Shown here: in pieces, positions 61,101 through 64,000 of the stretch | Layout: every line of letters begins with the position of its first letter | How positions within the stretch are numbered: position 1 is the first letter of the stretch | NCBI RefSeq assembly: GCF_020966635.1 | Contig: NZ_JAJKFQ010000002.1 | Coordinates: 1,301,996-1,365,995, forward strand | DNA: 64,000 nt | DNA from: Stieleria sp. JC731 | GTDB lineage: Bacteria; Planctomycetota; Planctomycetia; Pirellulales; Pirellulaceae | Reading direction: 5' to 3' | Position numbers and translations under genes: made by a program | The notes under the pieces: generated by a model | Database searches by the model: none | What the model was told of the DNA's origin: nothing | Seen by the model: only the letters and a program-made list of their open reading frames with translations

Positions 61101-64000
61101 CCCACATCCAAAAAGGATTGGTTGGGAGTGCGACCAAGAAACACATCAAATTGTGGGTCGAAGACGGTGTCGGTCGAGAGGTAGACGGAGTCGTTCCAAA
61201 TCGGAGCGTTGGTGCCTCGGGTGCCGATGTTCTCAACCGTCCAGCTAACACCGGTGCTCTGGCCGGAGAACGCCGTGTCGGGAACGGTGACGTTGGAAAC
61301 GATCAAGTTAGGGAACGGCTGCAAAGTGAGCGCGATCGGAGCGTCATCAATCGCAACATTGTTGGCTTCGCCGTCCCCTTCGAATACCTCCGATTCGATG
61401 TCCGTTGCGATAACAACAAAACGATCCTCGCTGAGGGTTCCGGGAAGCGTGATCAGTTGTGTTCGTTCGACAGAGCCACCAACGGGAATTTCGCCGGTGA
61501 ACGTGAATGTTCCAAACGCTTGGTCGTCGCCAATTTGATCGTCGCTTGACAGGAAAATTCGCTCACCGAAGCTGCCTGAGAAAGGAGCTTCACCCTGATT
61601 GGAGATCGTCCAAGTGATTGGAATCTGCTGCCCAGAGAGTGCGGAGGGCGGCGCAACAATGCCGGTGACCACAAGATCAGGCAGCGGCGGAAGCTCAACC
61701 GACAATGGGCCGAGAACGATCGTGTTGTTCAGCTCATCCGTTTCCAACTCGGTTTGGTCGGCATCCGCAACCAGCAACAGGTTGTAGGAGCCGGGATCGA
61801 ATCCGAATGGAATGGTGAAGCTGTCAGTGACCCTATACGGAGCGCCAGCAGGTATTAGTGGTAACGAGTCAGGCGAACTCGCGATTTCAGCTACCATCAG
61901 GTCGTCTTCGTCGACAGCCGAATCAGACGACAAGTAGAGCCGGTCGATCCACGTTCCGACTGTATCGCCAACTCCTCGGTTGCTGACCGTATAGCTGAAA
62001 TCGAATGGTACGTTGAGCTGAATGGTCGTCGGTGATTCGACAATTTCCGGAACCAAATCAGGCTCAAGTCGCCGCGTGACTGAGATGGCGGCCGAGGCAA
62101 TCGTATTGTTGTCGGATGCTAGGAATTCGTACTCCGCCTGATCTGCATTGACGACCAGTATCAGATGGAAATCACCCTCGATACGCTCTGGCAAGAGAAG
62201 TTCGGTCGAGAAGTTGGCTGAACCATCAATCGCGATCAATTGGTTGATGATTTCGCTGTCAATCAGAACGTCGTCAGCGCTGTATATATCGTCGGTTGAA
62301 AGATAGAATCGGTCGATCCAAGGCCCCGTCGTGTCACGGAAACCATCATTGGCTGTGTTCCAAGTGATAGGGATCGGCTGGCCACTCGTTGCCGTCGCGG
62401 GCAATCCGATTTCCGTCGGAATGAGATCCGCAAACTGGCTTGGAGCAATCAACAATTCGTCGGTTTCAGAAATGTTTGACAACGCGTCTTCGAATTCGTA
62501 GACCGCGTCTTCAGCATCGGTTCGAACGTACCACCGGTAGCTGCCATCCAGCCCGGTCGGAACAGTGCCACTCCAATTGCCCGCGTAGTTCTCACCGGGG
62601 GCTAGAACGCCATCGTGCGGTACTTCTGCAATCAAAACGTCGTCGGCGTTGCCATAGACGTCGTCAGTGGATACGAATATTCGATCGAGCCACGAGTTGA
62701 CGGTTCCGTTGGGTGTCCCGTCGCCCGTCGTTCCAGTGCCTCCATTGGTCACCGTCCACGTGACGGTTGCTGGCTCACCAACGAATGCCAAAGCTGGTGT
62801 GACTACATCGGATGTATGTAGATCCGCGGAGGGAGTTCGAGAAACAGTGACCAAGTTATCGCTCGTGCTGACGTTGTTCGCTTCAAAGATAAATTCCGGT
62901 ACATCATTCATCGCGTCGGTGCGAACGAAAATCTGATAGTTACCTTGAATACCCGGCGGAAGCATGACGGTTTGTGAGTCAGCGTAGTCCCCGCCGCCAG
63001 CAGTCAACGATCTTGCTTGTGTGAAAGTTCCCAGCACAACGTCGTCGGCGTTGCCTAACTCACTGTCGGCTGAGAGATAGATGCGGTCGCTCCAAGTCGT
63101 CGGGGCCAAGTCAACAGCGCCCGCATTTACTCCCATCCAAGAAACGACGATCTGTTCGCCACTGCTAGCAGTCGCCGGTGCAGTGACGTCAGTGACTTGC
63201 AAATCCACAAAATCGAGGGCGTCAGTGGGCTGGATTGAAGCCTGCAACAAATATTGCCCAGCCAAATCGCCATCACCGCGATCGACTACGGTCGCATAGT
63301 AAACGCCGTCTTCAGCGATATCCAAGCGAACAACTGAGCCATTCGTCGACGTCTGTGTACTGATGACCTCGTTAAGCGAGTTGCGAATATCGATGACTGG
63401 ATCGATGGCACTCCATGGCGGTAAGGTGATCGTTAGCAATGCCGTGTTGTCAGCTTCGATCGTTCCGAGCGAAAAGGTGTCTTCATCAACATTGGAACTT
63501 TGGCCGGGCATGATTGTGCCAGCAACTGACCCGATGAATGTGTCTTCGCCTTGAGAAGTCAAGACGATTTGATCAGAATTCACGACGGAATCATTTCTAT
63601 AGTTCTGATCGGTTTCGATGTCATGGAGCCGGTTAAGGTTGACCCGAAGGTCGTAGCCGCCAAACGAATTGGCTGATCCGCTATTGCGAAGCACCCGGAT
63701 GTAATAGGTCCCATCTTCACTTAGTTCTCGACCACTGATATAGTCGGTGATGCCCGGACCGCCGCTGCCATCTTGATCGATGGAGGTCACATCATCCCCT
63801 GCATCGTTGAGCCGATACAAAATGATGTAGGGATCTAGGCTGCCACTGGTTCGTTGACTGAAGATGTCAACGCTGTCTCCGGCGAGTGCGTCAAACTTCC
63901 ACCAGTCCACATCGGTGGTCGGATCGATCGAGCCAAGACCGACTTGGCTTCGCATCCAGCCGGTGCCATTGGCGGTGTCCGATTCGAACGTCAACTCGGT
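52148..64000 (-). CDS. Giant secreted CARDB/PPC protein with dockerin-like C terminus (N terminus beyond the window)
   Basis: At least 3,950 residues; the 5' end lies past base 64000. Order seen from the visible start: two pre-peptidase C-terminal-like domains (WWKFDALAGDSVDIFSQRT; residues 1-255), 12 CARDB repeats of about 118 residues (residues 258-1,790; units begin like PDLVVTGIVAPPSALSGQQI), another PPC-like domain, carboxypeptidase-regulatory-like modules (about 2,000-2,950), a helical segment, an Asp/Pro linker (about 3,230-3,310), an adhesion-type module with ILGPDGFGEQRWVSV, an Ig-like part and three dockerin-like loops (DADGNGVVDALDRS, DTNRDGRVSALDALVV, DVNGDGAVSALDALLV). Known: such modules belong to secreted adhesins or matrix proteins. 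It ends ...DQQKLRLLN without an anchor motif. The dockerin ends suggest docking to another surface protein. Confidence 0.92.
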   Translation of the reverse strand, partial: TELTFESDTANGTGWMRSQVGLGSIDPTTDVDWWKFDALAGDSVDIFSQRTSGSLDPYIILYRLNDAGDDVTSIDQDGSGGPGITDYISGRELSEDGTYYIRVLRNSGSANSFGGYDLRVNLNRLHDIETDQNYRNDSVVNSDQIVLTSQGEDTFIGSVAGTIMPGQSSNVDEDTFSLGTIEADNTALLTITLPPWSAIDPVIDIRNSLNEVISTQTSTNGSVVRLDIAEDGVYYATVVDRGDGDLAGQYLLQASIQPTDALDFVDLQVTDVTAPATASSGEQIVVSWMGVNAGAVDLAPTTWSDRIYLSADSELGNADDVVLGTFTQARSLTAGGGDYADSQTVMLPPGIQGNYQIFVRTDAMNDVPEFIFEANNVSTSDNLVTVSRTPSADLHTSDVVTPALAFVGEPATVTWTVTNGGTGTTGDGTPNGTVNSWLDRIFVSTDDVYGNADDVLIAEVPHDGVLAPGENYAGNWSGTVPTGLDGSYRWYVRTDAEDAVYEFEDALSNISETDELLIAPSQFADLIPTEIGLPATATSGQPIPITWNTANDGFRDTTGPWIDRFYLSTDDIYSADDVLIDSEIINQLIAIDGSANFSTELLLPERIEGDFHLILVVNADQAEYEFLASDNNTIASAAISVTRRLEPDLVPEIVESPTTIQLNVPFDFSYTVSNRGVGDTVGTWIDRLYLSSDSAVDEDDLMVAEIASSPDSLPLIPAGAPYRVTDSFTIPFGFDPGSYNLLLVADADQTELETDELNNTIVLGPLSVELPPLPDLVVTGIVAPPSALSGQQIPITWTISNQGEAPFSGSFGERIFLSSDDQIGDDQAFGTFTFTGEIPVGGSVERTQLITLPGTLSEDRFVVIATDIESEVFEGDGEANNVAIDDAPIALTLQPFPNLIVSNVTVPDTAFSGQSTGVSWTVENIGTRGTNAPIWNDSVYLSTDTVFDPQFDVFLGRTPNQSFLDVGSSYRTEDFQVTLPRGINGPYYFLVIADSDSRVNEFGGEDDNISSAGPTDVTLTPPPDLIVESIVAPAMRISGETARIDWVVRNQGTGSTRTDAWNDRVFLSTDQVLDQDDRPLALVNHRGELLPGETYAATAEFAIPLEVSGDFFFIVETDAVTGFAGGNVFEHVFEENNTIASETPTTIIQGALPDLEVTSVTVPNGARSGELLEVTYTVENLGQTTTQTTAWTDAIYLSSDDQFDPSDDFFLTSTAHFGALTADFTEASRYTSTVSGRVPDELAGTFFVFVVTDSRNGVLELSDDNNTGVSATTTSFTQSPADLSSTQLSVPPSAVAGGTFLANWSVQNVGSGSTIISRWTDNVVLSTDEVFGNGDDITLLRRSHNGLIEAGQSYDVANQAVEIPFSVSPGEYFLFLQADSGERVFEDGQRANNVSSPAPLSIGRDTPDLQVTSLTTADTGEAGRPFNIQWSVTNTGTGATNANFWADRIYLSQDTTISLNDIRLAEVQRTNPLGSGQSYSRNRNFAIPLDAVGEYFVLVQTDARNSVIEGAGESNNATGTSQVVRFAEFDPDGTGGDGPRPPADLVVTNVDAPADGVSGQTIDVSWSVRNDAFMTDGEWFDSVYLSLDQVFNRDGDVYLGFANRPNDLAIGESYTQSATFPVPRGLSGPYYVFVSTDGSDRIPEVGSVANNVARDLQPIELTLPPPVDLAVGTITVPASAALNQVASVSYTVSNLSTEAINGSWTDRLYISADGQWDIGDRLFGSVDVSGPITGNTSYSRTIEAPLPGVVPGDYHVIVRSDIRNQIAEADEDNNLAASVDRTDVDVESLTLGLPVTSNLGDGQSLFYKIDVEKGETLLFELDSDNADAVNELYVSFGEIPTRSEADFTFANALAPNQRIVVSVTEAGTYYMLAHGQQNTDDQSITIEANTIDFTVFDESFGRGGNIGDRTISISGAKFDRTLTATLIDAVGTRIPAQQIWHDTSIQSYATFDLRGLAPGFYDVEVATESAGSILVEDSLEVVAGGGGLAEVQIDAPSRVGIGARYAVEFAWANDGLNDAPAPFVLVGNTTPLFLTPTGGNLGLFYEFVGINQNGGPKGILKPGDFGTLTLYSQASLQAGFDVPLTTRQLANRDAIFDWDAVKPGLRPSNLSSQQYDEVFGQLIANVGTTNGDILDSLAKNASLISSYLGAVPTFYELMDLEIVNALAELTTSVTGRVQANSFQIAIGGEQLRLVHASTNEAYLAETRIDGEFVFHSLDPGVYRIDYSAGYFDDNLIEVEAGIQSRGIDMQAFHGSQIALTATDEAGRFIDDFAFDLLDEDDSPVSTFSTENELGVNFSNLRPGSYKAIVRAEGFATVEIEGIEVLAEDVSLQLQLQQESVITGSLVAVGQDPSAISIVAFPIEGGSASIPFQATFQNGIFRIGGLSQGVYDLEINEEGAVPVRLEGVAVNDGSLADVGTISLVAAATVSGVVIVEDSAIVGNDAVATLESMEGLVVSAPVANNQFVIDAVPPGTYELSISGADFGRSVPQLLEVELGTDISDLSIQLMEDSSIAGTVRLATGEFAEGVLTVLERVDGGDSFSTVTSQEGTFSIIGVPNADYVVYVSGQKESTSQLVSITSSNASIGGIVLQLGDSSRLTGEVTSNALAGLANAVVSVLQDGVLIATTPTNDQGRFSFLFTKAGRYELSVDAIGSSFFVPQVVDVNLGSDQVIDFDSGNLTLSISNSSGESIENVTLSQLDGLNSISDFTTSDVLEPSLDVQGLVPGVYRLSIVTSSGTHDQIVVVAEDSSVEFSVDDIQSVSILGSLNASDLELIRSASIYLASSDGVISPRVISIQDNGDFSAEISPNESVVLRIVIPSHEEIELQFNALANVDIGELTPFPATGSLVGAIKPSTFNTAVPPIVLLLRRGVVIASTGVAFNGDFAFDAVVGDDISVVVLSLGNKKSTEAAITVEPGNGVNIGSISAESSILVIEARSDESNVSTSPASSFSEVSDESIRLAEGESIFSRFVPEWLKPFLGSEIKASPLEVRNRPEVPEDCDCGNLDTQLSSAIGRQARELREVFDSEERMLQNAGYVLLTFLQGFGQASLNGGVALFKATTLSRQSVLAFRELGTLMQVANDLTPEQSQLSKETLGALTALAGTDNGVERYKNIIARAKDAGEVDDYSELVAQVLRLGNSISSDVARFVEVVARMAGQSELFPPRFRMFFDRIETIFQIKEDLENAFAAVSRGLRTSTGSFNAMRNDQRTLELQQQRYLTAVADANALLSALNHCIERCKAERDDNQPDPDPDPDPNPNDPDPPRPQPKPQPLDDDALEPEPGDDDDPTDDDEPGDDGQPGNGDNPNGGNSPIRRNPILRFFNSDPNDILGPDGFGEQRWVSVTDDLQYRIRFENDPLVANAPVQQLRITQTLDSDLDPRSFRLGDFGIGETVFSVPANVAAFSKRFDRVEEDGIFIDVVAGIDIASREVFWEILAIDPATGLEPFDPLLGFLPPNLMPPEGDGFVTYSVRPSRTSITGDIIDAEARIIFDINEPIDTPPIFNTIDAVAPTSEVDALPSQVTETTFDVSWSGTDDEDGSAVASYDVFVSINDGPYEKWLGRTTLTTAQYVGELGHTYAFYSVARDNAGKIEAIPQAPDALASTPPAPDDISPTVIQTVIQAGMTQRSYVDLLTFTFDEATNLEAMIADGAITGAVTLTNLGVNADTDTDVLIPLTADQFRYTFDEETGTSQITWSLDQFAGGRQSLEDGFYQVTFAAAQVTDLAGNRLDGNADGTAGDDYSFYFHKLTGDADGNGVVDALDRSIVLDSLGRFSNTDDFDANADLDRDGRISVRDRIIATRANGQSIAPPNGMPLSATQASAPAPIAYEDTNRDGRVSALDALVVINHLGRQQVSMNSSAEGEGPSASNSQYDVNGDGAVSALDALLVINRLSQEYAASRAEFELVSAARDSARSVDHVFLSPSVDADDDEDDQMLRVLADDQQKLRLLN

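Noticed and set aside
1..64000. CRISPR arrays, tRNA or rRNA genes, prophage structural genes
   Set aside because: I looked for regular direct repeats, T-loop sequences and phage head or tail genes and saw none.

Overview
The window reads as chromosomal DNA of a planctomycete, most likely of the Rhodopirellula/Pirellulaceae kind. This rests on a PEP-CTERM surface protein, a giant CARDB/dockerin-type extracellular protein, a Ycf46-Ycf35-DUF2997 gene set joined to a ubiquitin-like/JAB/E1 cassette, and moderate GC with ATG, GTG and TTG starts. The assignment is inferred from gene content, not from a marker gene.

Positions 1 to about 42.4 kb form a dense anti-phage defence island. (1) 13.0 kb down to the left edge, minus strand: one operon with an excisionase-type HTH regulator, an SNF2 helicase with a DUF3883 end, an AAA+ ATPase, a subtilisin-like (S8) protease, a DUF1156 adenine methyltransferase, an ABC-type AAA ATPase, a small PD-(D/E)xK nuclease candidate and a DUF499 ATPase cut by the window edge. 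A DUF2726/zinc-finger gene and a planctomycete hypothetical lie upstream. (2) 14.9 to 17.3 kb: a debris zone with a frameshifted nucleotidyltransferase, a truncated macro-domain gene ending in a palindromic element, an orphan HTH fragment, an IstB remnant and a strong hairpin. (3) 17.4 to 28.2 kb, plus strand: a coiled-coil McrB-type system with an SF1 helicase-nuclease, two membrane-anchored coiled-coil proteins (the second carrying a McrB-like AAA+ motor), a DUF2357 protein and an Hsp70-like ATPase. It resembles the published CoCoNuT class of type IV systems. (4) 28.4 to 31.2 kb, minus: a DUF262/DUF1524 GmrSD-like enzyme with a RAMA-like end, whose 5' end is fused to a truncated IS3-family element. 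(5) 31.3 to 38.7 kb, plus: a type I restriction-modification operon (R, M, S) with a RES-domain protein between R and M, followed by an XRE regulator and an ImmA/IrrE protease. (6) 38.8 to 42.4 kb, plus: a zinc ribbon, a TIR protein and a membrane-embedded patatin phospholipase.

42.6 to 50.6 kb (minus) is a tight 15-gene cluster. Its promoter-proximal part carries membrane proteins, DUF1257 (Ycf35), DUF2997 and a Ycf46-like AAA+ ATPase. After an internal terminator-like hairpin come a ubiquitin-like beta-grasp protein, a Cys-rich RING-like protein, a canonical JAMM protease and a ThiF/E1 enzyme, so the operon looks like a bacterial ubiquitin-like modification pathway coupled to an AAA+ motor. 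Three copies of a spaced repeat and a long hairpin lie at its 5' end and upstream of it.

51.4 to 64 kb (minus) holds a PEP-CTERM protein and the C-terminal 3,950 or so residues of a giant secreted protein with PPC domains, 12 CARDB repeats, carboxypeptidase-regulatory-like modules, an acidic Pro/Asp linker and dockerin-like repeats.

All family names come from motif recognition by eye; no database search was run.
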